Shown here: positions 35,051-44,915 of the stretch, piece after piece
Numbering within the stretch: the stretch's first letter is position 1
How the letters are laid out: every line of letters starts with the position of its first letter
Assembly (NCBI RefSeq): GCF_010501095.1
Contig: NZ_QVMP01000004.1
Span: forward strand, 62,001-126,000
DNA length: 64,000 nt
Direction of reading: 5' to 3'
Source of the DNA: Dysgonomonas sp. 520
GTDB lineage: Bacteria; Bacteroidota; Bacteroidia; Bacteroidales; Dysgonomonadaceae
Position numbers and translations under genes: made by a program
Notes under the pieces: generated by a model
The model's database searches: none
Told to the model about the DNA's origin: nothing
What the model saw: only the letters and a program-made list of their open reading frames with translations

Positions 35051-38000
35051 ATGAAAAACGCATTAATCTTAAGAAAAAAACGGCACATCGGTTTTTTGTG
35101 TCTTATTGGTTTGCTTTTTTTCTCTTTTTCTCTCCATTCGGCAGAGAAAGCAGACAAACCCTACACCCTGACGGGAACAGTATATGATTCTGAAAGCGGT
35201 GAAACTATTATCGGAGCATCGGTCTCCATTGTTGGCGAAAAACTAGGAACAGTTAGTGACATCAATGGAAATTTTACGTTAAACGCAAGTGAAGAAACAT
35301 CGCAGTTGGAAATATCTTTTCTTGGCTACAAAAAACAGACAATTAAAGCTGTTGCAGGAAAAACTGTGACTGTACGTTTAGCTCCGGACAATCAACTACT
35401 GAACGAAGTTGTGGTAATCGGCTACGGAACCACTACCCGAAAAGATTTGACAGGAGCTATCGGAAAGGCCGATGTCAAAGAAATGCAGAAAGCTCCGGTT
35501 TCGAATTTCGAAGAAGCATTTGCCGGACGTGTTGCCGGAGTTATGGTAACGTCCAGCGACGGGCAGCCGGGTAGCGATTTGAATATTGTGATTCGGGGAA
35601 ATAATTCTGTTACACAAAACAATTCTCCGTTATATGTTATTGACGGATTCCCAATGGAAACGGCAGTAGGTAATGTCCTGAACTCGGAAGAAATTGAATC
35701 GATAGATGTTCTTAAAGATGCGTCGGCTACTGCTATCTACGGAGCCAGAGGTGCTAATGGTGTTATACTAATAACTACGAAAAAAGGAAAAATCGGTGCT
35801 CCTGTTATTACATACAACGCTTGGGCAGGAGTCCATCAAATTATAAAGGAGCAGGATGTGATGAGCCCTTACGAATTTGTTCGTTATCAGCTAGAGTTGA
35901 ATCCGAATGTGTATAGTCCCATATATCTATCTGACGGCAAAACGTTGGAAGATTACAGAAACGAGAAAGGTGTAAACTGGCAAGATCAGGTTTACCGGGA
36001 CGCATTTGTTCAGAATCATAATATTTCTGTCAGGGGTGGTAGTGAAGGTACCAGATATTCTATATCGGGATTGCTTACCGATCAAGACGGAGTTATTGTG
36101 AACAGTGGCTATAAAAAATATCAAGGGCGTTTGGTGCTGACTCAACGAATCAGTAAAAAAGTAAGTGCCGGTTTAAACCTGAACTATACTTACACGAAAA
36201 AATACGGAACAGTGGTTGCCGAATCGCAGACCAGTCCAACGGCAAGTTTGATGTACAGCATTTGGGGTTATCGCCCGGTTTCAGGACGAGAAAGCGATGA
36301 TCTGCTGAATGAATTGTTCGATCCGGATGTTAATTCCGCAACAGATTTTCGTGTAAATCCTTTAATGGGTGCGAAAAATGAGTTCAACCCTCTGCATACA
36401 ACATTCTTTATGGCTAATGCCTACATCGAATACAATATTTTAAGCAACCTCAAACTTCGGGTTAGCGGAGGATATAACCGTATTGACCAAAGGCGTGAAA
36501 TATTTAACAATTCGAGTTCACGATTGGGACACCCCAATACGAACGATAAAGTAAATGGTTCCATTATCAATATGGACAGGATCAACTATCTGAATGAAAA
36601 CACGCTTACTTACGACAAAAAATTCAAAAGTGGTCACAGCCTGAAACTATTAGGCGGGCTCACGATACAAGATTCTTATTATTTCAGTAGCGGATTTTAC
36701 TCAAAACAAGTGCCTAATGAGTCTCTTGGTGTTTCAGGTCTATCTCAAGGAATAATTTCTCCTGCACCTGTAAATAACTCTTCTTTCGGATTGCTTTCGT
36801 ATTTGGGACGTGTTGACTATAATTATAAATCGAAATATTTGCTCACTGCATCTTTTCGTGCAGACGGATCTTCCAAATTCCCTAAAAAGAACAGATGGGC
36901 ATATTTTCCGTCGGGTTCTGTGGCATGGCGATTTGCAGAAGAAAATTTCATGAAGAACATTCGTTTCGTAAATGATGCGAAGCTAAGAGCCGGAATCGGA
37001 GCAACAGGAAATAACAGAGTTGGAGACTACTCGGCTTACACATCACTCGATATCAATAAAGGATCGGGGTATAGTTCCGGAAATGTTCCGGAAAAAGGCG
37101 TTATCCCTCTTAGCTTAGGCAATCCGAACCTTAAGTGGGAAACAACAGTACAAAGCAATATCGGTTTGGACTTGTCGTTCCTTGACGACAGAATTACATT
37201 CACTACCGACTACTACTATAAAAAAACAAAAGACTTACTGTTGAAGGCAACCTTAGCTCCCAGCATGGGTTATCTAAGTGCTTACAGAAACGTGGGAAAA
37301 GTATCGAACTCCGGTCTGGAATTTACAATTAATACGGAAAACATCAAGACAAAAGATTTTACATGGACTTCCAATTTCAATATCTCATTCAATAAAAATA
37401 AGGTACTGGCTTTGAACGACGATGAGCCTAGTCTTGCTACTGCAGTTTACTGGGGCAATTTCAACAATGCACACCCTTATATAGCAATACCCGGACAGCC
37501 GATAGCCATGTATTACGGTTACTTGTTCGATGGAGTTTATCAGTACGAAGATTTTGATAAATCGGGCAGCACTTACACTTTAAAACCCGGAATACCAAAT
37601 AACGGAACCCCACGAGAAACGGTACAACCCGGAGATATTAAGTTTAGAGATATAAACGGAGATGGAGTGGTAGATAATAACGATTTAACGGTTATTGGAA
37701 ATCCGAACCCGAAACATATAGGTGGTTTCACAAATAACTTCCGTTACAAGGATTTCGACTTAAGTATTTTCCTTCAATGGAACTACGGAGGCGATGTGCT
37801 GAATGCCAATCGCATCGAATTTGAAGGAGGAGACCCCACAACCCGGTCGTTCTTAAATATGTTTGCATCTTATGCAAATCGGTGGACACCCGAAAACCAA
37901 ACTAATTCGTTGTACAGAATAGGCGGACAGGGACCTACTGCATATTCATCAAGAACGATTGAAGACGGATCTTTTTTAAGATTGAAAACTCTTTCGGTAG

Positions 38001-38209
38001 GATATTCTATCCCTAAGCATTTGTTGAAAAAAATAGACATTAAATCGCTCAGGGTATATGCTTCTGCACAAAACCTAATAACCTGGACCAATTATTCAGG
38101 GCTCGATCCTGAGGTATCAACTCGTCCGAGCGCACTAACGCCCTCTTTCGACTGGTCGGCCTATCCTCGACCAAGAGTTTTTTCTTTAGGTTTAGAAGTA
38201 ACATTTTAA
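35051..38209 (+). CDS. SusC-like TonB-dependent outer-membrane transporter (region C)
   Basis: The 1052-residue protein has a signal peptide ending HSA, a carboxypeptidase-regulatory-like domain (YTLTGTVYDSESGETIIGAS, GYKKQTI), then the SusC plug signatures EVVVIGYGTTTRKDLTGAI and DVLKDASATAIYGARGANGVI, and a long beta-barrel. It imports oligosaccharides across the outer membrane with the lipoprotein encoded next. The hydrolases of this operon would act both outside and behind it. Confidence 0.96.
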   Translation: MKNALILRKKRHIGFLCLIGLLFFSFSLHSAEKADKPYTLTGTVYDSESGETIIGASVSIVGEKLGTVSDINGNFTLNASEETSQLEISFLGYKKQTIKAVAGKTVTVRLAPDNQLLNEVVVIGYGTTTRKDLTGAIGKADVKEMQKAPVSNFEEAFAGRVAGVMVTSSDGQPGSDLNIVIRGNNSVTQNNSPLYVIDGFPMETAVGNVLNSEEIESIDVLKDASATAIYGARGANGVILITTKKGKIGAPVITYNAWAGVHQIIKEQDVMSPYEFVRYQLELNPNVYSPIYLSDGKTLEDYRNEKGVNWQDQVYRDAFVQNHNISVRGGSEGTRYSISGLLTDQDGVIVNSGYKKYQGRLVLTQRISKKVSAGLNLNYTYTKKYGTVVAESQTSPTASLMYSIWGYRPVSGRESDDLLNELFDPDVNSATDFRVNPLMGAKNEFNPLHTTFFMANAYIEYNILSNLKLRVSGGYNRIDQRREIFNNSSSRLGHPNTNDKVNGSIINMDRINYLNENTLTYDKKFKSGHSLKLLGGLTIQDSYYFSSGFYSKQVPNESLGVSGLSQGIISPAPVNNSSFGLLSYLGRVDYNYKSKYLLTASFRADGSSKFPKKNRWAYFPSGSVAWRFAEENFMKNIRFVNDAKLRAGIGATGNNRVGDYSAYTSLDINKGSGYSSGNVPEKGVIPLSLGNPNLKWETTVQSNIGLDLSFLDDRITFTTDYYYKKTKDLLLKATLAPSMGYLSAYRNVGKVSNSGLEFTINTENIKTKDFTWTSNFNISFNKNKVLALNDDEPSLATAVYWGNFNNAHPYIAIPGQPIAMYYGYLFDGVYQYEDFDKSGSTYTLKPGIPNNGTPRETVQPGDIKFRDINGDGVVDNNDLTVIGNPNPKHIGGFTNNFRYKDFDLSIFLQWNYGGDVLNANRIEFEGGDPTTRSFLNMFASYANRWTPENQTNSLYRIGGQGPTAYSSRTIEDGSFLRLKTLSVGYSIPKHLLKKIDIKSLRVYASAQNLITWTNYSGLDPEVSTRPSALTPSFDWSAYPRPRVFSLGLEVTF

Positions 38210-38228
38210 TTATTAAAAATCAGTACAT

Positions 38229-39833
38229 ATGAAACATTATATTTTTATATTGATACTAACCCTATTCATGGGTAGTTCATGTGATATATTAGATAAGGAG
38301 CCTGATTTTACAGTGCCCGAAAATTATTATAAAACGGAAGACGAGTTGCAAAAAGCATTGAATGGGATCTACAACCGATTGATCGACACCAATGGCAGAA
38401 TGTACAGTAAGGCTCTATACAGCTATTTTACAATTAGCGACGAATCGTTTTACAAAAACATAAGCACTGCATCTAAAAACATAAAAGTACATTCTATGGA
38501 CGCCGCCAATATTGACATAGGCCGATTCTGGGAAGTGTTGTACGAAGCCGTCAACCGAGCCAATATGTTGCTAGACAACACGAAAGAGATGGAGTTGGAT
38601 ACTCGGAACAAAAAAGCAATAAAAGGAGAAACTTTGTTTTTGAGGGCATATTATTATTTCCTTTTGACCGACTTTTTTGAACGTGTCCCTCTAAAATTGG
38701 AATCTACAAAAACGGCGAACGATAAATATCTGGCACAAGCATCGTTACAGGATATTTACGACAGAATTGTGGCTGATATGAAAGAAGCCTCAACCCTTGT
38801 TTATGATATTGACCAATTACCGTCTAACGAACGAGTGTCAAAAACAGCTGTTCAGGCTATTCTGGCACGCGTATATCTGAAAATGGCAGGAATGCCTTTA
38901 ACCTCCGATCCGTCATCTGCTCAAGCTCAGGAATATTATGCCCAAGCATTGGTATATGCCGACAGTGTGATAGTGTCTTCGAAACATTCTTTAAACGAAG
39001 ACTACAAGCAAATATTCATAAACCACTCTCAGGATGTGAATGAAAGCAGAGAATGTCTTTGGGAAGTAGGAATGTTCGGAAATAAACTTGGAGATGTTGA
39101 TTTGGCAGGCAGTGTAGGCATCGAAAACGGAATCTATTGTATGAGCGAAGAGATTGGCTATTCGGGAGGGCCGATACAGATTACAAAAAAACTGTACGAT
39201 TTGTATGGCGAAAAAGATAGTTTACGAAGAGATTGGTGTATTGCTCCTTACAGATATGTACAAAATGCTACGACAAAAGTATTCGAGAAACGCTTTTTCA
39301 CGAGTGCACAAATTTATGACCGAACACCCGGAAAGTGGCGCAGAGAATACGAAAAGGGCGTAAAAGCCAGAAGCTTTAATTCAACCAATTTCCCGGTTAT
39401 CAGATACAGTGACGTATTATTAATGAAGGCAGAAGCCGAAAATGCAATAAATGGCCCAACGGCGGAGGCTTACGATGCTATAAATCAGGTAAGAAGAAGA
39501 GCCTTTAATAAACCGACCTATACTCCTGACACCGATTGTGACATCACGACAGGCTTAGATAAGGCTCAGTTTTTGGCCGAGATACAAGACGAAAGAGCTC
39601 GTGAATTCTGCTTCGAAGGAATTCGCAAACACGATTTAATTCGTTGGGGAATATATATCCAGACTATGAAAAATTTGGCTGCAGACATTCAGAAAAATGC
39701 ACCATCTTCTCCCGTTAGTTACAAATATGCGGCAAGTGCCGGACTGAACACTACGGACAGGAATGTGGTTTTCCCGATTCCGAACACCGAATTTGTTGTT
39801 AATAAGCTGATTGTACAGAACAAAGGTTGGTAA
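38229..39833 (+). CDS. SusD-like surface glycan-binding lipoprotein (region C)
   Basis: The 534-residue protein has a lipobox (LFMGSSC) followed by DILDKEPDF, as usual for SusD. The TPR-like helical SusD fold shows in GETLFLRAYYYFLLTDFF and in the C-terminal RAREFCFEGIRKHDLIRWG. It lids the SusC channel encoded 19 bases upstream and captures the glycan chain. Confidence 0.96.
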   Translation: MKHYIFILILTLFMGSSCDILDKEPDFTVPENYYKTEDELQKALNGIYNRLIDTNGRMYSKALYSYFTISDESFYKNISTASKNIKVHSMDAANIDIGRFWEVLYEAVNRANMLLDNTKEMELDTRNKKAIKGETLFLRAYYYFLLTDFFERVPLKLESTKTANDKYLAQASLQDIYDRIVADMKEASTLVYDIDQLPSNERVSKTAVQAILARVYLKMAGMPLTSDPSSAQAQEYYAQALVYADSVIVSSKHSLNEDYKQIFINHSQDVNESRECLWEVGMFGNKLGDVDLAGSVGIENGIYCMSEEIGYSGGPIQITKKLYDLYGEKDSLRRDWCIAPYRYVQNATTKVFEKRFFTSAQIYDRTPGKWRREYEKGVKARSFNSTNFPVIRYSDVLLMKAEAENAINGPTAEAYDAINQVRRRAFNKPTYTPDTDCDITTGLDKAQFLAEIQDERAREFCFEGIRKHDLIRWGIYIQTMKNLAADIQKNAPSSPVSYKYAASAGLNTTDRNVVFPIPNTEFVVNKLIVQNKGW

Positions 39834-39856
39834 TTAATGAATAAAACATTGAAAAC

Positions 39857-40723
39857 ATGAAAAAAATAATATTTTATTGCAGTTTGCTGGCAGTTTTATT
39901 AGTCTCTTGCAAAGATGACATTCCAAGTGCAAAATTGAATGTTTGGATTGCTGATACCGAATATCATGTAGGAGATACCGTAACTTTCCGTTTTAGCGGA
40001 AACCCCGATAATATTGTTTTCTATTCGGGCGAAACAGGTCATAACTACGAACTGAAAGACAGGCTGTATGCAGATAATGATCTTTTGGTTGATTTTAAAT
40101 CATATGTTTCGTTGGGTGTTATCGATCAGAACCTGCAATGTTATGTGTCCAACGATTTTAATGGTGTATATGATGAAACAAATGTGGAAAAAGCAACATG
40201 GACAGATATCTCTCACTTGTTTACTTTTTCGACCGGCGCCGATCAGGTTCCATCGGGTGTGGTTAATCTGAAATCTTATGTAAGTGAAGTCGATACCGCA
40301 CAAGTATATTTTGCCTTCCGATATACAGATACAGGCCAGAAAAACAGATGGGTTATACGAACTATAAATGTAGATAAAGTTTCTCCTGAAGGCGTAAAAA
40401 CTACTTTGGCAACTATGTCAACGATGGGATGGAAAGCTGTAGATTTTTCGACTGCCGACAAATGGACAATTACAAGTGCCCAGCTCCTAATTCAAGGTAA
40501 AGAACCAAATAATGACGACTGGGTAATATCGAAACCATTCAGAGTAAAAACATCTATTGCGGACGAAGGCGTCGCCTTAAAGAATATCAGTACCAAAATG
40601 AATGAATATAAATACGTATACCAAGAGGCAGGAACCTTCAAGGCCGTATTTGCTACATCTTCGGTTTGGTATAGTGGAAGCGAATATTCTGAGACAGAGG
40701 TCACCGTAAATGTAAAACCATAA
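39857..40723 (+). CDS. Surface lipoprotein, DUF5017-like glycan-binding protein
   Basis: The 288-residue lipoprotein (lipobox LLVSC, then KDD) contains VGDTVTFRFSGNPDNIVFYSGETGHNYELKDR, the opening I associate with DUF5017, a family encoded directly after susD. The remainder is beta-rich. It probably acts as the accessory surface glycan-binding protein of this SusC/SusD pair. Function is inferred from position and family. Confidence 0.8.
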   Translation: MKKIIFYCSLLAVLLVSCKDDIPSAKLNVWIADTEYHVGDTVTFRFSGNPDNIVFYSGETGHNYELKDRLYADNDLLVDFKSYVSLGVIDQNLQCYVSNDFNGVYDETNVEKATWTDISHLFTFSTGADQVPSGVVNLKSYVSEVDTAQVYFAFRYTDTGQKNRWVIRTINVDKVSPEGVKTTLATMSTMGWKAVDFSTADKWTITSAQLLIQGKEPNNDDWVISKPFRVKTSIADEGVALKNISTKMNEYKYVYQEAGTFKAVFATSSVWYSGSEYSETEVTVNVKP

Positions 40724-40740
40724 TTCTGAAACAGAAAACA

Positions 40741-40783
40741 CATAACCCGATGGTCGGATAAGATGACGGATGGTCGGGTTATG
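40741..40783. repeat. Intercistronic hairpin with internal direct repeat
   Basis: CATAACCCGA (40741-40750) pairs perfectly with TCGGGTTATG (40774-40783). The 23-base loop and arms contain GATGGTCGG twice (40749-40757 and 40769-40777). No T run follows, so it is more likely an mRNA stability or processing element than a terminator. It separates the binding genes from the enzyme genes of the operon. Confidence 0.5.
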
Positions 40784-40800
40784 CGTTATCGACATAAAAT

Positions 40801-43800
40801 ATGTATAGAATGAGAAGTATTGGAAAAAGTATTTGTATATGTATACTGATTCTGTTTTGCGCAAATGTTTATGCACAAAAAGACAAGTACCTGATTGAGG
40901 CTGAAGCTTTTCAGTTTAAGGGAAAATGGATTGAAGCAAACGATCCCGACTGCTTTGCACGAAAAATGCTTCGGGTGCTTGGTGGCGGCAAAAACGACGA
41001 ATCGACCGATGCCCTGACAGTTGTTGATATTCAGGAAGAAGGCACTTATACCGTATGGGTGAGAGCAGCCGATTATAAAAAAGATCAGGGATCACGTCTT
41101 TTCCAATTGTTTGTAAACGATCAGCCTATGCTTGAATCGGGCAAACATGGCAAGGAAGGGTTTTATTGGGAGAATGTGGGCAAAGTAGAGTTAGAAAAAA
41201 AGCAAATATTACTGAGAATACATGATACCAAACGTAATTATGGACGGTGTGACGCTATTTTACTGGTCAAGGACAGTTCAATTGATCCCAACGAAACACC
41301 CAGAATAGACGTTGGCAAATGGAGAAAAAACCCTGCGAAAGTAAAAACAAGCTCATTAACATTGGGTAATATTTCGTCCCGTCTTTTTTTGGATAACAAT
41401 GTTGTCGAAATAGCTAAAATAGAGAATGATAATATCCGCCTCAGTTTTGTTGGCGGTGGTGTTAACAATAAGGTAATCGCTTGCCGTACCGAAATAAAGA
41501 TGAATGGCAAATGGCAACAGTTTCTTACTTCGGCCGAAGACCACAAAGTTTTTCTTATCACATCAGACTCTGCAACTGTTGTCAACAATGAGAAATACTT
41601 GCCTTTGTGGCCTAATTCGGATGCTAAAAGTTCATTCTCCTTCAACGGAAAAAGCTATGTAATACAACAACAAGAAGATTTGCTTAATCCCTACAATGCC
41701 GGAGACATGAGCGAAGCTATTCCGGTAAATGCTGTTCAAATAAATAATACGACCATTAAGGTTCAGTATATAACAAAAAACAATTCTACCATTACCGGAT
41801 ATTGGAAATTACCGACAAATGAAAATCATATAGAAGTAACTTTGGTTTGTCATCCGTCACAAACAGGAGCATACAGCATGGGTCTTGCAGCATTTCAGCT
41901 AATACCACAGAATAATCTGAATAACATACTATTACCTCCTTTGTACCAGTATAAGCGTTTAACAGATCAGCCGGTAATGGTTCCTTCTTCGGCAATGCAG
42001 CAACCTGTATCAATTGCCGAAGCAAAAACCCCTCAGGGATTGGTTTCTTCATTTATCTGTGGAGACGTATCTTCTATTGAACAATGGGGTAGCGTAGATT
42101 TTTCGCCTATGGGGTTTGCAATAAAAAACGAAATAAATGAAGTGCAACCTGTTATGTTCTCCCCCATTCTGGGAATGGAAGACTCGAAAGTGAAGGCGGG
42201 AGAAACAATTAAAAGAAAATTTATCATCGGAGCACTTCCGAAAGGATGGACTGAAACGATGGAATATGTTTCGGACAATGTGTTTAAGGTGAATGATTAT
42301 CGAAAGCAAGAAAATCTTTCGTTAACCGAATCCATGTTCAATATATTCGACTTGATGAAGAACAAAGAATATGGAGGATGGGATGTTGGACTGAAAGGAT
42401 TTTATGACATTGAGGGAGACCCGGAAACAGCTCCCACCGTAGTTCATGCAGCACCACTGGCTATAATTGCTGCTGCTGTTTTTTCTGATGACGAGGAGTT
42501 TTATTTGTCGCACGGATTACCAACCATAGAATATACTCTTTCGCGCAGTGGTTATCGGTGGGCCATTGATATTGTCCCGACAGGATATAACAGAACAATG
42601 GAATCGTTGCGACTGAATCCGTTTACATCTCAGTTCTCCACGTCTTATTACGAAGGATTATACCATATGTTAGGAGGAAAGAATGCGTGGTTGAAAGACA
42701 TTGCATTGCCTGGAGATACGTTGCGTAAAACCAGTGGTTATTCGGTTCCGGTTTATTCGTGGGTGCAAGCTCTGTCGGCGTATAAATTAACGAAAAACCA
42801 TAAATGGTTGAATCTGGCAACATCTACAGCCGACAGATATATCAGTACTCAAATCTATGCCAATACATCAAAACCATTGAACAGATTGTCTTTCTACAAT
42901 ACAACTTTTTACTCTCCCTGGTGGAACTTAATTGATTTGTATGAGGAAACCAAAAATGGAGATTATCTGAAGGCTGCTCAATATGGCGCTGCTCATACAA
43001 TTGCCGGAATCCGAAGTTATCCTGCCGTGAAGGATGAAGAACAGGTTATTCACCCCGGTAATAAATACGATGGCAATACAAGTTTGTGGTGGAAAGGAAA
43101 AGAAAAATACCGTCTGGGTTTTCCCCGGGTTGCGAATGATGTGACGGAGAAAAAAGTTCCTGAATGGTTAGTATCTCCCGTTGGTTTGGGTTTTGAACAA
43201 TCAACCACTTACTATCTGCTCCAAAAAGGCAAACAAGTCAGACCCGTATTTATGAGCAACTGGGCTCCACATTTATTAAGGCTCTATCAATATACCAATA
43301 AGCCTATATACCAAACTTATGCCCGAAATGCCGTTATAGGCAGGTTTACAAATTATCCGGGCTATTATGCAACGGGTTATACGGACGTCACAATGTCGCC
43401 CGATTTTCCTTACAAAGGGCCCGATTTCAGTTCAATTTACTATCATCATATTCCTCCTCATTTTGCATTTACATGGGATTATTTGGTTTCGGAAGTCATC
43501 GAACGTTCGGGTAGGAATGTAAGTTTCCCGTATGGTAAGCAAGAAGGATTTGTTTGGTTTTCTAATCGTATCTATGGTGCGGAAAAAGGGAATATTTTTG
43601 GAGATAAAGAAGCCAGATTATGGATGAAGAAAGGATTGGTAACACTCAACAATCCGGCTTTGAATTATATAACGGCAATTTCCGACAAAAACTTCTGGGT
43701 GATAGTAACCAATGAATCGGATAAAGAAGAAACATTTGATATAACCCTGAACAAATCTCTTAACATTGCAGTAGATGCTCCTGTTTCGGTCTATTCTGAG

Positions 43801-44220
43801 AAAGGAAGTATCGGAAAACAACCTAAAACCAAAAATAAATTTTCGACTACTATCTCCGGTAAAGGTTTCAGAGCCATATCTTTTCCTCTCGTCGAAAATA
43901 TGAAAAGAGCCGAATCTCCGGTATTGAAAGAAGGTTTGAAAGTTGTTGATATGGGCGATCCGTTCGGAAAAGTTTTTGTTTTCCGCATCCGGTCTCCATT
44001 TGGCTGGGATTCGGTATACGGTTACTCCGAAACTCCGCCGCTTAAAGGTAAAAATGCGTCTCTGGAAATCGTTTATAAAGGTGAGACAACAACGGTTTCT
44101 CACTACCCTTTCGAATGGAGTTTTTATAAATTGAAAATGGACGAGGATGCCGAATTTGAGATAACTGCCAAAGTTGATGGCAAAGAGACAGTTAAGAAAG
44201 TTTATATAAAGGCTAAATAA
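40801..44220 (+). CDS. Very large secreted protein with (alpha/alpha)6-barrel-like core, unrecognised family, paralogue of 27204-29690
   Basis: The 1139-residue product has a signal peptide ending VYAQ; ATG 40810 is an equally good start. Residues about 28-160 look like a carbohydrate-binding beta-sandwich (YLIEAEAFQFKGKWIEA, GTYTVWVRAADYKKDQGSRLF). A beta-rich middle is followed by helical hairpins of (alpha/alpha)6 type (VPVYSWVQALSAYKLTKNHKWLNLA, NLIDLYEETKNGDYLKAAQYG). Its C-terminal third aligns by eye with the protein at 27204-29690 (GLGFE, LLRLYQYTNKPIYQTYARNA, WDYLVSEVIERSGRNVSFPYG, LNYITAISDKNFWVIV). I do not recognise a CAZy family. A lyase or hydrolase acting on an acidic or acetylated glycan is a guess from the neighbours. 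Confidence 0.65.
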   Translation: MYRMRSIGKSICICILILFCANVYAQKDKYLIEAEAFQFKGKWIEANDPDCFARKMLRVLGGGKNDESTDALTVVDIQEEGTYTVWVRAADYKKDQGSRLFQLFVNDQPMLESGKHGKEGFYWENVGKVELEKKQILLRIHDTKRNYGRCDAILLVKDSSIDPNETPRIDVGKWRKNPAKVKTSSLTLGNISSRLFLDNNVVEIAKIENDNIRLSFVGGGVNNKVIACRTEIKMNGKWQQFLTSAEDHKVFLITSDSATVVNNEKYLPLWPNSDAKSSFSFNGKSYVIQQQEDLLNPYNAGDMSEAIPVNAVQINNTTIKVQYITKNNSTITGYWKLPTNENHIEVTLVCHPSQTGAYSMGLAAFQLIPQNNLNNILLPPLYQYKRLTDQPVMVPSSAMQQPVSIAEAKTPQGLVSSFICGDVSSIEQWGSVDFSPMGFAIKNEINEVQPVMFSPILGMEDSKVKAGETIKRKFIIGALPKGWTETMEYVSDNVFKVNDYRKQENLSLTESMFNIFDLMKNKEYGGWDVGLKGFYDIEGDPETAPTVVHAAPLAIIAAAVFSDDEEFYLSHGLPTIEYTLSRSGYRWAIDIVPTGYNRTMESLRLNPFTSQFSTSYYEGLYHMLGGKNAWLKDIALPGDTLRKTSGYSVPVYSWVQALSAYKLTKNHKWLNLATSTADRYISTQIYANTSKPLNRLSFYNTTFYSPWWNLIDLYEETKNGDYLKAAQYGAAHTIAGIRSYPAVKDEEQVIHPGNKYDGNTSLWWKGKEKYRLGFPRVANDVTEKKVPEWLVSPVGLGFEQSTTYYLLQKGKQVRPVFMSNWAPHLLRLYQYTNKPIYQTYARNAVIGRFTNYPGYYATGYTDVTMSPDFPYKGPDFSSIYYHHIPPHFAFTWDYLVSEVIERSGRNVSFPYGKQEGFVWFSNRIYGAEKGNIFGDKEARLWMKKGLVTLNNPALNYITAISDKNFWVIVTNESDKEETFDITLNKSLNIAVDAPVSVYSEKGSIGKQPKTKNKFSTTISGKGFRAISFPLVENMKRAESPVLKEGLKVVDMGDPFGKVFVFRIRSPFGWDSVYGYSETPPLKGKNASLEIVYKGETTTVSHYPFEWSFYKLKMDEDAEFEITAKVDGKETVKKVYIKAK

Positions 44221-44229
44221 CAGAAAAAT

Positions 44230-44907
44230 ATGAAGACAACAATCCGTTTTTTGTTTTTAATCTTTATCGGGTTTCTTATTTTAAGTAACCATTTAAATGC
44301 ACAGGATAATCCGGTTCAACGACAGAAATGGGAAACAAAAATACAGCGTTATGAACGGCTCGATTCGATTACGCCACCCCAAAAAGATGTTATTCTTTTT
44401 GTTGGAAGTTCTTCTATCGAGAATTGGAAGTCGATAGAAAGTGATTTTCCCGACAAACCCATCGTAAGCCGTGGAGTATCCGGTACAAAGACAGTGGATA
44501 TATACGAATATCGCGATCGTCTTATTTCACCCTATCAGGCAAAGCAGATCTTTATTTATGTAGGCGATAATGATATAGGTTATAACTGGAAACCCGAGGA
44601 AATATTAGAACAGTTCAAAAAGTTGTTTTTTGCTATACGGGCAGAAAAGCCGGAAACCGAAATCGTTTTTATATCAATAAAACCTTTCCCGAAAAGGGCT
44701 CACAGGCTCGGGTCGACAATTGAAACCAATAAACTCATTAAAGATTTTCTCGAACAAGAGGAAAATACGGCCTATGCCGATGTGTACAATGCTATGATAA
44801 ACGAACGGGGAGAATTAAATCCCGAACATTATCAGAAAGACGGTCGGCATCTGACGACTGACGGTTATAAAATTTGGAGAGAAATAATTTTAAAATTTAT
44901 CAAATAA
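44230..44907 (+). CDS. Secreted SGNH/GDSL-type esterase
   Basis: The 225-residue protein has a signal peptide ending NAQ. SGNH blocks are visible: ILFVGSSSIENW (a GSSS variant of block I), SRGVSGT (block II Gly), YVGDNDIG (block III) and DGRHLTTDGY with the Asp and His of block V. Such proteins act on acetylated sugars or platelet-activating-factor-type esters. It sits nine bases after the large enzyme gene and eight before GH3, so glycan deacetylation is likely. Confidence 0.82.
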   Translation: MKTTIRFLFLIFIGFLILSNHLNAQDNPVQRQKWETKIQRYERLDSITPPQKDVILFVGSSSIENWKSIESDFPDKPIVSRGVSGTKTVDIYEYRDRLISPYQAKQIFIYVGDNDIGYNWKPEEILEQFKKLFFAIRAEKPETEIVFISIKPFPKRAHRLGSTIETNKLIKDFLEQEENTAYADVYNAMINERGELNPEHYQKDGRHLTTDGYKIWREIILKFIK

Positions 44908-44915
44908 AAAAGCAA

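Noticed and set aside
43618..44103. A 161-codon minus-strand frame opposite the large enzyme gene
   Set aside because: Antisense shadow of 40801-44220 with arginine/phenylalanine-rich random-looking sequence and no recognisable motif.
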